DNA from: Spirosoma profusum | Lineage (GTDB): Bacteria; Bacteroidota; Bacteroidia; Cytophagales; Spirosomataceae | Direction: 5' to 3' | Assembly: GCF_014699005.1 (NCBI RefSeq) | Contig: NZ_JACWZY010000031.1 | Span: forward strand, 1 to 64,000 | Length of the DNA stretch: 64,000 bases | Shown: one piece after another, positions 55,388 through 63,086 of the stretch | How positions within the stretch are numbered: position 1 is the stretch's first letter | Layout: every line of letters starts with the position of its first letter | The notes under the pieces: model-generated | Seen by the model: the letters and a program-made list of their open reading frames with translations, nothing else | What the model was told of the DNA's origin: nothing | Databases searched by the model: none | Position numbers and translations under genes: made by a program

Positions 55388-56835
55388 AGGGCCGATGGCG
55401 TAAGCAGTTGTTCAACGTTTAAACCCGGAAACAGTTTCAGAAAATGCGCTTTGATGAGTTGACTCAATAGCAAACGTTTATACGTTTCCGTACCGCGCGC
55501 GTCGCTGATGGGAGAAATCTCGGTCTGCGTTACGTTAATAGCGTCGATAACTAGCGACTCGGTCAGTTCTTTGCCAATCAGAAATTCTTCGGTTTTCTCC
55601 AATCGCTTCGGAATTGGCGCAACTCCACCAGCCGACAGGCAAATGTCTGTAATAATGTCTTCTTCTACAGTAATCCGAATTGCCGAATTTACACTGGCAA
55701 TATCCAGATGCGTCCGTTTACTCACCTTCTCGAAATTGAACCGGGTAGCTGAATTAGGCAATGTAAAGCGAATCTGCTCCAGCACTTCGTCTGCTTGTTT
55801 ATCGAGCGTTTTGTATCCTTTGTAAAATCGATGTAGTGGCACTTCCCGCGTTTGGCTACCATCGTTCAGAGCTAACGTAGCATCCAGTGCCAGAAAGAAA
55901 ATAGTGAAATCGCCGATGGGCGACGCGTTCACAAAGTTCCCTCCGATAGTTGCCATGTTACGTATGGGTGTAGACGACACCAGCTTTGCATACGTCTTAA
56001 AATCAGGAAAATATGTCTGAATAACTACCGATTCTATTAAATCAGTCACGGTTGATGCAGCCTGTATTAAACACTCACGTCCCTCCTGGCGAATGCCTTT
56101 CAAATAGGGCTTATCGGATAGAAACTGAATGGAAGCATCTTTAATTTCGTCGTGTTTCTGCACGTATACATCAGTTCCTCCCCCAACGTACTGAACCGAC
56201 AACGTACCGTTTTGATGTTCGCCATTCAAACGTAGCGAAAGGGTATGTAAACGCTCTGGTATGTGAGTAAAGTAATCGGGCAAGATGGATTGTTCCACCG
56301 CAAACTGCGCGGCTTCTTCACCGTTACATCCTTCCAACTGATTAGCCACACGCTCAGCAGCTCGCTCGATGGATTTGTAGCCTGTGCACCGGCAGATGTT
56401 TCCGTCGATGGCCGCAATGGCATTCTGTCGGGTTGGCGCTTTATCGCTGAGACAAAATCCGGCCAGTGACATCACAAAACCGGGTGTACAAAAACCGCAC
56501 TGCGTCGCCGATTCATCGGTCATTGCCTGCTGCACCGGAGTCAGTACGTCCAGATTGATTCCTTCAATAGTAACAATGTGCTTGCCCGGCGCATTGCCCA
56601 GCGGCATCAGGCACGACGTAGCAGTTCGATAACGTACTGCTCCCTCACACAACTCGCCCACCAGCACAGTACAGGCTCCGCAATCGCCCTCACGGCAGCC
56701 AATTTTAGTGCCGGTCAGATGTTGATTGTAGCGTACAAAATCAAGCAACGTCGTGCCGGGTGGCAGCGATGTATTGATTTGTTTATTATTGAGAATGAAG
56801 GAGATCAAGGTACTGTTTGTAGTTTTCTGTTCCAT
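55384..56835 (-). CDS. xdhA: Xanthine dehydrogenase Fe-S/FAD small subunit
   Basis: A 483-residue protein from Met 56835. It has an N-terminal 2Fe-2S ferredoxin domain (IGCREGDCGACTVLVGE), a second [2Fe-2S] helical domain (QCGFCTPGFVMSLAGF, NICRCTGYKSIERA), and an FAD-binding domain (YVGGGTDVYVQKHDE; TIGGNFVNASPIGD). An upstream in-frame Met at 56937 would translate the hairpin and is rejected. The start codon sits directly against a perfect 32-bp hairpin, so translation may be affected by its folding. Confidence 0.93.
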   Translation of the reverse strand: MEQKTTNSTLISFILNNKQINTSLPPGTTLLDFVRYNQHLTGTKIGCREGDCGACTVLVGELCEGAVRYRTATSCLMPLGNAPGKHIVTIEGINLDVLTPVQQAMTDESATQCGFCTPGFVMSLAGFCLSDKAPTRQNAIAAIDGNICRCTGYKSIERAAERVANQLEGCNGEEAAQFAVEQSILPDYFTHIPERLHTLSLRLNGEHQNGTLSVQYVGGGTDVYVQKHDEIKDASIQFLSDKPYLKGIRQEGRECLIQAASTVTDLIESVVIQTYFPDFKTYAKLVSSTPIRNMATIGGNFVNASPIGDFTIFFLALDATLALNDGSQTREVPLHRFYKGYKTLDKQADEVLEQIRFTLPNSATRFNFEKVSKRTHLDIASVNSAIRITVEEDIITDICLSAGGVAPIPKRLEKTEEFLIGKELTESLVIDAINVTQTEISPISDARGTETYKRLLLSQLIKAHFLKLFPGLNVEQLLTPSAL

Positions 56836-56902
56836 TTTTTTGTCATGCTGATGAAGCCGGGCCCGCAACGGCGGGCCCGGCTTCATCAGCATGACAAAAA
56901 AA
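56835..56902. repeat. Perfect 32-bp hairpin between preA and xdhA
   Basis: The arms 56835-56866 and 56871-56902 are exact complements with a 4-nt loop (aacg), T7/A7 ends, and the core gtcatgctgatgaagccggg. It is shaped as a bidirectional terminator, although the genes on either side are co-directional. The ttttttgtcatNctga start is shared with the 14432 and 34226 repeats. Confidence 0.95.
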
Positions 56903-56933
56903 GCTTCTATTTCAAAACTGTAATCAGAAACAA

Positions 56934-58202
56934 TCAATGGTCATTTAGCGGCATCCCGCGTCGCTGGAACTCTTTCCAGTTTAGGTATTCGTCGCCTTTA
57001 CGTTGCTCAACCATCGTGATGCAACTATCGACAGGGCATATTAACTTACACAGATTGCAGCCAACACACTCATTTTCAATGATTGAATACGTATTATACG
57101 GCTTACCATATGTCAGGTTGATGGCCTGGTGAGACGTATCTTCGCAGGCGATGTAACACAATCCGCAGTGGATGCATTTGTTCTGGTCGATGTTGGCAAC
57201 AATGTGGTAGTTGATATCCAGATCTTCCCAGTGTGTGATGGTCGGCACCGATTTACCGATGAAGTCATAAACCGTTTTAAACCCTTTCTCATCCATCCAG
57301 TTGTTAAGCCCATCGCAAAGATCTTCAATGATGCGGAATCCATGCGTCATCACGGCCGTACACACCTGCACCGACGTAGCACCCAGCAACATAAATTCAG
57401 CAGCATCTTTCCACGTACTAACTCCACCAATACCCGAAATCGGCACTCTCGATGTAACAGTGTCCTGAGCGATGGTCGTCAGCATTTTCAGGGCAATGGG
57501 CTTTACGGCTGGGCCGCAATAACCGCCATAAACCGACTTACCCGCTACGTAGGGATTGGGCACAAACGTATCTAAATCGACACCCGTTACCGACTGAATG
57601 GTATTAATTAGTGAAAGCGCATTGGTGCCACCTTCCACCGATGCCCGCCCCGTTGGTACAACCGAATGAACGTTGGGCGTCAGCTTCGTAATGACTGGTA
57701 TCGTAGCCTTTTCCATAACCCATTCGACCACCATACGGGCAATGTCGGGATCTTGCCCAACGGCGGCCCCCATGCCGCGTTCGGTCATCCCGTGCGGGCA
57801 GCCAAAATTGAGTTCGAGGCCGTGCGCACCCGTATCCTCAACCTGAGCAATGAGTTCGTGCCATTTTTCACGGGAGTTATCGGCCATGAGCGATACTACC
57901 ATTGCGCGATCGGGAAACAGACGTACGCACTCGGCGATTTCACGAAGATTAATGTCGAGTGGTCGGTCGGAGATGAGTTCGATGTTGTTGAGGCCCATCA
58001 CCTTCGTGCCGTTATAATCAACCGCCGAATAGCGCGACGATACGTTCTTAACCTGTGAGCCCAGCGTTTTCCAGACAACGCCCCCCCAGCCCGCTTCGAA
58101 GGCACGTAGTACATTGTATTGCTTGTCGGTCGGTGGGGCACTCGCCAGCCAGAACGGGTTTGGCGATTTGATACCGAGAAAGTTTGTTGATAGATCAGCC
58201 AT
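56934..58202 (-). CDS. preA: NAD-dependent dihydropyrimidine dehydrogenase subunit PreA
   Basis: A 422-residue protein from Met 58202 (MADLSTNFLGIKSPNPFWLA). It has an FMN-binding dihydroorotate-dehydrogenase-like barrel with the catalytic Cys in LNFGCPHGMTERGMG, then a C-terminal ferredoxin-like domain with two 4Fe-4S motifs (KCIHCGLCYIACED; ECVGCNLCKLICPVDSC). With PreT it reduces uracil and thymine to the 5,6-dihydro forms, or the reverse. The longer in-frame start at 58547 runs through the hairpin and preT and is rejected. It lies 65 nt after preT. Confidence 0.95.
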   Translation of the reverse strand: MADLSTNFLGIKSPNPFWLASAPPTDKQYNVLRAFEAGWGGVVWKTLGSQVKNVSSRYSAVDYNGTKVMGLNNIELISDRPLDINLREIAECVRLFPDRAMVVSLMADNSREKWHELIAQVEDTGAHGLELNFGCPHGMTERGMGAAVGQDPDIARMVVEWVMEKATIPVITKLTPNVHSVVPTGRASVEGGTNALSLINTIQSVTGVDLDTFVPNPYVAGKSVYGGYCGPAVKPIALKMLTTIAQDTVTSRVPISGIGGVSTWKDAAEFMLLGATSVQVCTAVMTHGFRIIEDLCDGLNNWMDEKGFKTVYDFIGKSVPTITHWEDLDINYHIVANIDQNKCIHCGLCYIACEDTSHQAINLTYGKPYNTYSIIENECVGCNLCKLICPVDSCITMVEQRKGDEYLNWKEFQRRGMPLNDH

Positions 58203-58203
58203 C

Positions 58204-58297
58204 TTTATAAAGAGTGAAAGAGCGAAAGAATGAAAGAGTGAATTGTAGATGCGAACTTTTCGCTTTTTCACTCTTTCGCTCTTTCGCTCTTTATAAA
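58204..58297. repeat. 29-bp inverted repeat spanning the preT end and preA start
   Basis: The arms 58204-58232 and 58269-58297 (tttataaagagtgaaagagc...) pair with two mismatches. The right arm codes for the last residues of PreT (FIKSERAKE) and its stop; the left arm stops 2 nt from the preA start codon. The word family is the same as at 41241 and 42207. Confidence 0.9.
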
Positions 58298-59623
58298 TCC
58301 TAGTATCGCTTTTGCACCGTCTTTGCCGGCCTGAACGGCGTCGACGACTTCTTTGCCGCCGTTTACGCAGTCGCCACCGGCAAAGACGCCTTTGATGTTT
58401 GTCGAACAGTCGTCGTTGATGAGGAGCTTTCCTTTGGCGTGATCCAATCGGTTGCTGTTGACCAGTTCCTCGAATGGAATCTGTCCGGCTGCTTTGATCA
58501 CCATGTCGACATCCAACGTAATGGTTTCGCCAGTTTCGACGGGCCATCGCCGACCACTGTTATCGGGCAAACCCAGTTCCATTACGTTGCAAATCAGTTG
58601 AGTTACTTTACCGTTTTCGCCCCTGATCTCTTTGGGGGAAGCCAGCCAGATAACACCACAGCCATCCAGTTTAGCCAGATTCAATTCTACCTCGGTGCTG
58701 GGCATTTCGGCCTGGGTACGTCGGTAAACAATCGTTACGTCTTTGGCTCCCAGGCGTTTGGCTTGGGTGGCCGCATCGATAGCCGTCATCCCAAGGCCAA
58801 TAACCGCTACTCTATCACCAACGGGAATGGCTGGATAGCCTTTGGTACGTATGTCGTAAATAAACTCAATGGCGTCTTCTACACCCTCAAGATGTTCGCC
58901 CGGAATTTCCAGTTGCCGGGCCAGCCCCACACCGATGCCAAGAAAAACGGCATCGTATTCGGCCTGTAACTGCGATAATGTTACGTTACGTCCCAATTGC
59001 TGATCGTACTTAATGTTAATACCGCCCAGCGACGTAATGAAATTGACTTCGTCTTCGCAGAATTGGGGCGTCACTTTGTAAGCCGCAATACCATAGGTCA
59101 TCAGGCCACCGCCTTTGCTTTCTTTTTCGAAAATCGTTACGTCGATTCCTTCGCGGCTCAGTACGTGTGCGCAACTCAGGCCCGCCGGACCAGCGCCTAC
59201 CACGGCTACTTTTTTATTCACAACGGGTTTGCGTATAAACAGCGGCCACTGTTGCTCGATGGCTTTTTCGGTCGAATAACGTTGAAGTTTGGCAATAGGA
59301 ATGGGCGGTTCATTCAGCAGATTGTATACGCAGGAGCCTTCGCACAATTTCTCGACCGGACAAACCTTCGAGCAGCCGCCACCCATGATGTTGGCATCCA
59401 GAATAGTATAGGCAGAACCCTTTACGTTATCGGTCGTAATCTGCTTGATAAACTTGGGGATATTAATGCTTGTCGGACAGCTTTTTATACAGGGAGCGTC
59501 GTAGCAAAACAGGCAACGATTGGCTTCTACCAAAGCTGCTTCGCGGGTGTCGAAAGGTGGATGAATATCACTGAAATTTTCCGCGTATTCGTCAGTTGAT
59601 AATCGGTCGTTACGGATTGCCAT
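58268..59623 (-). CDS. preT: NAD-dependent dihydropyrimidine dehydrogenase subunit PreT
   Basis: A 451-residue glutamate-synthase-small-subunit-like flavoprotein. Fe-S cysteines are in ANRCLFCYDAPCIKSCPTSI and GGGCSKVCPVEKLCEGSCVY. The FAD site is VAVVGAGPAGLSCAHVLSRE and the NAD site is DRVAVIGLGMTAIDAATQAK. It passes electrons from NAD(P)H to PreA. Its last nine codons are written by a hairpin arm made of the gaaagagcgaaagag word, so the true C-terminus seems extended by repeat sequence. It is the first gene of the run preT, preA, xdhA, xdhB, xdhC. Confidence 0.94.
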   Translation of the reverse strand: MAIRNDRLSTDEYAENFSDIHPPFDTREAALVEANRCLFCYDAPCIKSCPTSINIPKFIKQITTDNVKGSAYTILDANIMGGGCSKVCPVEKLCEGSCVYNLLNEPPIPIAKLQRYSTEKAIEQQWPLFIRKPVVNKKVAVVGAGPAGLSCAHVLSREGIDVTIFEKESKGGGLMTYGIAAYKVTPQFCEDEVNFITSLGGINIKYDQQLGRNVTLSQLQAEYDAVFLGIGVGLARQLEIPGEHLEGVEDAIEFIYDIRTKGYPAIPVGDRVAVIGLGMTAIDAATQAKRLGAKDVTIVYRRTQAEMPSTEVELNLAKLDGCGVIWLASPKEIRGENGKVTQLICNVMELGLPDNSGRRWPVETGETITLDVDMVIKAAGQIPFEELVNSNRLDHAKGKLLINDDCSTNIKGVFAGGDCVNGGKEVVDAVQAGKDGAKAILGFIKSERAKE

Positions 59624-59831
59624 AGGCAGGAAGCAGTAATGGAAATGAGACTGGATAACGCATCACGATACCTGTATCTTATTTGGCACGTCAAACATCA
59701 TTCCAAATAAATATAAGCATTTAAGGGCATTAATCAATAGAAAAGCAAATTGCAAAAAAGGAAATTTTTCTTGTTTTGTTACCACTTAAAAAAAAAAATA
59801 ATCACACAATCTCTCATACAATAAGTTGTCA

Positions 59832-59839
59832 TACCTTTG
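59832..59839 (+). promoter_or_regulatory. -7 promoter element upstream of the first sugar dehydrogenase gene
   Basis: tacctttg matches TAnnTTTG exactly and lies in an AT-rich 286-nt gap (59624-59909) that is divergent from preT. No good -33 TTTG is seen 19-21 nt upstream, so the call is tentative. Confidence 0.4.
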
Positions 59840-59909
59840 GTAAACTGTTACAAATTTTTTTCTTATTTCGAGCTTTCTTTTCTTTTTTTGTCAAAACTAA
59901 CTCACTAGT

Positions 59910-61265
59910 ATGCACAATTTCTCCAGTTCTCATCAGCTATTTTCAGTACTAATTCGCTCGATTCTTCTATCAACTTTTGTAGCCTTTTTAATACCCATAT
60001 TTGGTCAGGTAGTTCCGCCTGACTTTAAAGTAGTTGAGGTAGTTAGTGGCTTAACGGAACCCACAGTATCGGTCTTTGCACCCGACGGTCGAATATTTGT
60101 GGGTCAGTCAAACGGGCAATTGCGGGTCGTCAAAAATGATACCCTGTTAGCTACCCCGTTTATCAGTTTAACCGTTAATTCAGAAGGAGAACGGGGTTTA
60201 TTGGGGATTGCTTTTGATCCAAATTTTGCCACCAATCAGTACATCTATTTGTATTACACCACCCCGACCAGTGGAACTGTTACTGTTCACAATCGGGTGA
60301 GTCGATTCACCGCCAACGGCGACGTATCTGTACCTAACAGTGAAACTGTTATTTTAGAACTTGATCCCCTGACTTCTCCCTTTCCGTGGCATAATGGGGG
60401 TTCTCTGGCGTTTGGACCTGATGGTAAACTCTACGTATCAACCGGCGATGGTGCCATCAGTGAAAATGCGCAGGATCTTGATAAATATTTAGGCAAAATA
60501 CTACGTATCAATTCGGATGGCAGTGTGCCGACGGGCAATCCATTTACAACGGGTTCAGCAGCAAAAAGGCGGGTATGGGCCTATGGGCTCCGCAACCCGT
60601 ATAACATTACCTTCCAACCCGGAACGGGCCGATTATTTATCAATGATGTGGGGGCTATCTCCTGGGAAGAAATTAATGACGCGACTACAGGTGGCAAGAA
60701 TTTTGGCTGGCCCACAGCCGAGGGAAATGTTTGTAGCGGGACCGTCTGTGCTGGTTTTACTTCTCCAGTGTATTCCTATCCACATGGCAGTGGCGACGGC
60801 AAAGGCTGTGCAATAACTGGGGGGGCTTTTTACAATCCAACGGTACCGAAGTATCCAAGCTCGTATGTTGGAAATTATTTCTTCTCTGAATTTTGTAATG
60901 GCTGGATGAACACACTGGATTTGTCAGGGCCAACTGTTCAACGGTCGCCTTTCATGACAAATACATTAACCGGAGATTTATCTGTGATGGTAGGCCCCGA
61001 CGGATATATATACAGTCTGAGCCTGTCACAGAGTAAGATTTATAAAATTCTTTACCTCGACTCCTGTGCCACATTGATGGCAGGTAGTTGGCAAAATGCA
61101 GATATTTGGTCGTGTGGGCACGTACCAACTACGACGGATAAGGCCGTTGTGGGTCATGCCGTTACCATTGCCAATAACCAGCCTGCCCGAGCCTTTGATA
61201 TTCAATATTTAGCAGGTGGTCAACTTATCTTAACTGAAACTGCCAAGTTGCGAGTGGGATATTAA
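59910..61265 (+). CDS. Secreted PQQ-dependent sugar dehydrogenase-like protein, copy 1
   Basis: A 451-residue protein with an N-terminal signal (ILLSTFVAFLIPIFGQ), a six-bladed GSDH/SorL-type beta-propeller (GLTEPTVSVFAPDGRIFVGQ, GERGLLGIAFDPNF, HNGGSLAFGPDGKLYVSTGD, VWAYGLRNPYNITFQPGTGR) and a short C-terminal module with GSWQNADIWSCGHVPTTTD. Soluble aldose sugar dehydrogenases use PQQ and calcium to oxidise sugars in the periplasm. The C-terminal WSCGHVP module is probably a beta-solenoid-like or binding element. A second copy follows. Confidence 0.85.
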   Translation: MHNFSSSHQLFSVLIRSILLSTFVAFLIPIFGQVVPPDFKVVEVVSGLTEPTVSVFAPDGRIFVGQSNGQLRVVKNDTLLATPFISLTVNSEGERGLLGIAFDPNFATNQYIYLYYTTPTSGTVTVHNRVSRFTANGDVSVPNSETVILELDPLTSPFPWHNGGSLAFGPDGKLYVSTGDGAISENAQDLDKYLGKILRINSDGSVPTGNPFTTGSAAKRRVWAYGLRNPYNITFQPGTGRLFINDVGAISWEEINDATTGGKNFGWPTAEGNVCSGTVCAGFTSPVYSYPHGSGDGKGCAITGGAFYNPTVPKYPSSYVGNYFFSEFCNGWMNTLDLSGPTVQRSPFMTNTLTGDLSVMVGPDGYIYSLSLSQSKIYKILYLDSCATLMAGSWQNADIWSCGHVPTTTDKAVVGHAVTIANNQPARAFDIQYLAGGQLILTETAKLRVGY

Positions 61266-61587
61266 GTAGGCATGTATTGCTGGAAGGAAAAAAGAGCGTG
61301 TTTAACGAAGTGGGCCATGTATGCCATTACCGGAGTAATGGCATACATGGCCCACTTCGTTAAACACGCTCTAGATAAAACATACCTACACGCATTACCA
61401 CTACGCTGTCGGCAGTGGGTCAACTTGGTAACCTAGAACAAGAATTTTGTTACCGTTTTTTCAAACAATTTAATCTTAAAATCATTCCTACAATAAGTTA
61501 CTGCTTCTACACACATCAGCTCCAGAAATCTTTGCTAGTCTTTACGTGCTTTATCATCTCTTTAACACCTAAAACTAACTCACTGGT
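61266..61587. other. 322-nt gap between the two sugar dehydrogenase genes
   Basis: It holds the perfect 38-bp hairpin at 61293-61372 and then about 200 AT-rich bases. The last 20 nt before the start, aaaactaactcactggtatg, repeat the leader of the first copy with one change, showing that the duplication includes upstream DNA. No confident gene is present. Confidence 0.6.
61293..61372. repeat. Perfect 38-bp hairpin with 4-nt loop
   Basis: The arms 61293-61330 and 61335-61372 are exact complements (agagcgtgtttaacgaagtg... and its mirror) with loop cgga. It is the longest perfect palindrome in the window. Its inner word atgccattac is also the arm of the hairpin at 23236-23265. Confidence 0.95.
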
Positions 61588-62964
61588 ATGTGTAACTTTT
61601 CCGTTTCTTCTCATTTATTTTCAGTAGTAATTCGCTCTTTATTGCGAACAATTACTATAATCATCGTTTTAATTGGGCTCACCTTTTTTACGCCTTTATT
61701 TGGCCAGACACTTCCCCCTAACTTTACCATAGCGACAGTAACCACTGGTTTAACGGACCCAACGGTGTCAGTTTTCGCCCCCGACGGGCGCATTTTTGTG
61801 GGTCAGCAAGGTGGGCAGTTGCGGGTTGTCAAGAACGGAACTCTACTTGCTACGCCATTTGTGAGTCTCTCAGTTAACTCAAGTGGAGAGCGAGGCTTAT
61901 TAGGTATTGCCTTCGATCCGAATTTTACAACGAATCGATACGTCTATGTTTATTACACAGTTCCCACCAGCGGAACTGTTACCGTTCACAACCGTGTAAG
62001 CCGTTTCACCGCTAACGGTGATGTTGCTGTTCCTGGTAGTGAATCCATTATATTAGAGTTAAATGCACTTACTGAAACCAATCATAATGGTGGCTCCCTG
62101 GCGTTTGGTCCGGATGGTAAACTCTACGTATCTGTTGGCGATAATGCTGTGAGGGAAAATGCACAAAATCTTAATGACAACTACCTAGGTAAAATATTAC
62201 GGATCAATTCGGATGGTAGTGTACCGCCGGGCAATCCATTTACAACGGGATCAGCATTTCGACAGCGAATTTGGGCATATGGCCTCCGCAATCCGTTTAA
62301 TATTACCTTTCAACCTGGTACGGGCCGATTATTTGTCAATGATGTAGGCGAAGGCGCCTGGGAAGAAATTAATGATGCCACTTCCGGTGGCCGAAATTTT
62401 GGATGGCCTTCAGCCGAGGGAAATGTTTGTAATGTCACCAGTTGCGCTGGGTTGACATTTCCAGTGTATACTTACCCGCATGGAAGTGGCGATGGCAAAG
62501 GTTGTTCGATAACAGGGGGAGCTTTTTACAATCCAACGATACAGAGGTACCCAAGTTCGTATATCGGAGATTATTTCTTCTCAGATTTTTGTAATGACTG
62601 GATAAATGTATTGGATTTATCAGGGCCGACCGCCGTCCGATCTCCTTTTATGACGAATACACCAGGTGGAGATTTATCAGTGATGCTAGGGCCCGACGGA
62701 AATATATACAACTTAAATAGGGCTTCGGGCAAAATATTCAAGATTATTTACCTTGGCGAAACCTGTACTACAACCAAGGCGGGAAGTTGGCAAGATTCAT
62801 CCGTCTGGTCGTGTGGGCACGTACCGATTGTCTCCGATAGAGCCGTTGTAGGTCATGTGGTTAATGTGCCGCTTAATCAGCAAGTGTACGCGAACAGAGT
62901 TCGATACGTAGCGGGTGGGCGAATCACCTTTAACACAAATACAAAATTACGTCTGGGGCTTTAA
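61588..62964 (+). CDS. Secreted PQQ-dependent sugar dehydrogenase-like protein, copy 2
   Basis: A 458-residue paralogue of the preceding gene with the same order: signal (TIIIVLIGLTFFTPLFGQ), propeller (GLTDPTVSVFAPDGRIFVGQ, GERGLLGIAFDPNF, IWAYGLRNPFNITFQPGTGR) and C-terminal GSWQDSSVWSCGHVPIVSD module. Most propeller residues are identical, and the first 40 codons and the leader are recognisably alike in DNA. The copies differ in loop residues (PFPWHNGG versus ETNHNGG) that may alter substrate choice. Confidence 0.85.
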   Translation: MCNFSVSSHLFSVVIRSLLRTITIIIVLIGLTFFTPLFGQTLPPNFTIATVTTGLTDPTVSVFAPDGRIFVGQQGGQLRVVKNGTLLATPFVSLSVNSSGERGLLGIAFDPNFTTNRYVYVYYTVPTSGTVTVHNRVSRFTANGDVAVPGSESIILELNALTETNHNGGSLAFGPDGKLYVSVGDNAVRENAQNLNDNYLGKILRINSDGSVPPGNPFTTGSAFRQRIWAYGLRNPFNITFQPGTGRLFVNDVGEGAWEEINDATSGGRNFGWPSAEGNVCNVTSCAGLTFPVYTYPHGSGDGKGCSITGGAFYNPTIQRYPSSYIGDYFFSDFCNDWINVLDLSGPTAVRSPFMTNTPGGDLSVMLGPDGNIYNLNRASGKIFKIIYLGETCTTTKAGSWQDSSVWSCGHVPIVSDRAVVGHVVNVPLNQQVYANRVRYVAGGRITFNTNTKLRLGL

Positions 62965-62973
62965 AGATTGAGG

Positions 62974-63061
62974 CACAGAGATGCACGAAGGGTAAAGGAG
63001 ATTCACAAAGATGAAATAAAAAATCTCTGTGAATCTCCTTTACCCTTCGTGCATCTCTGTG
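62974..63061. repeat. 33-bp perfect inverted repeat (39 bp with one mismatch)
   Basis: The arms 62974-63006 and 63029-63061 are exact complements (cacagagatgcacgaagggt...), and six more pairs with one mismatch extend inward to a loop of about 10 nt. It separates the convergent sugar dehydrogenase and dehydratase genes. Confidence 0.93.
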
Positions 63062-63086
63062 GCAAAACCTCTAACGTCAGCGTTAT

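Noticed and set aside
54528-56632. Several antisense frames of 60-110 codons across xdhA and xdhB
   Set aside because: They are typical shadows of GC-balanced coding genes, with no independent evidence.
58203-58547. N-terminal extension of preA
   Set aside because: It would translate through the hairpin and antisense-like preT sequence into an Arg-rich string; the normal PreA N-terminus starts at 58202.
61415-61627. 70-codon open frame between the sugar dehydrogenases
   Set aside because: It overlaps the start of the second copy, has no domain, and lies in AT-rich leader DNA.
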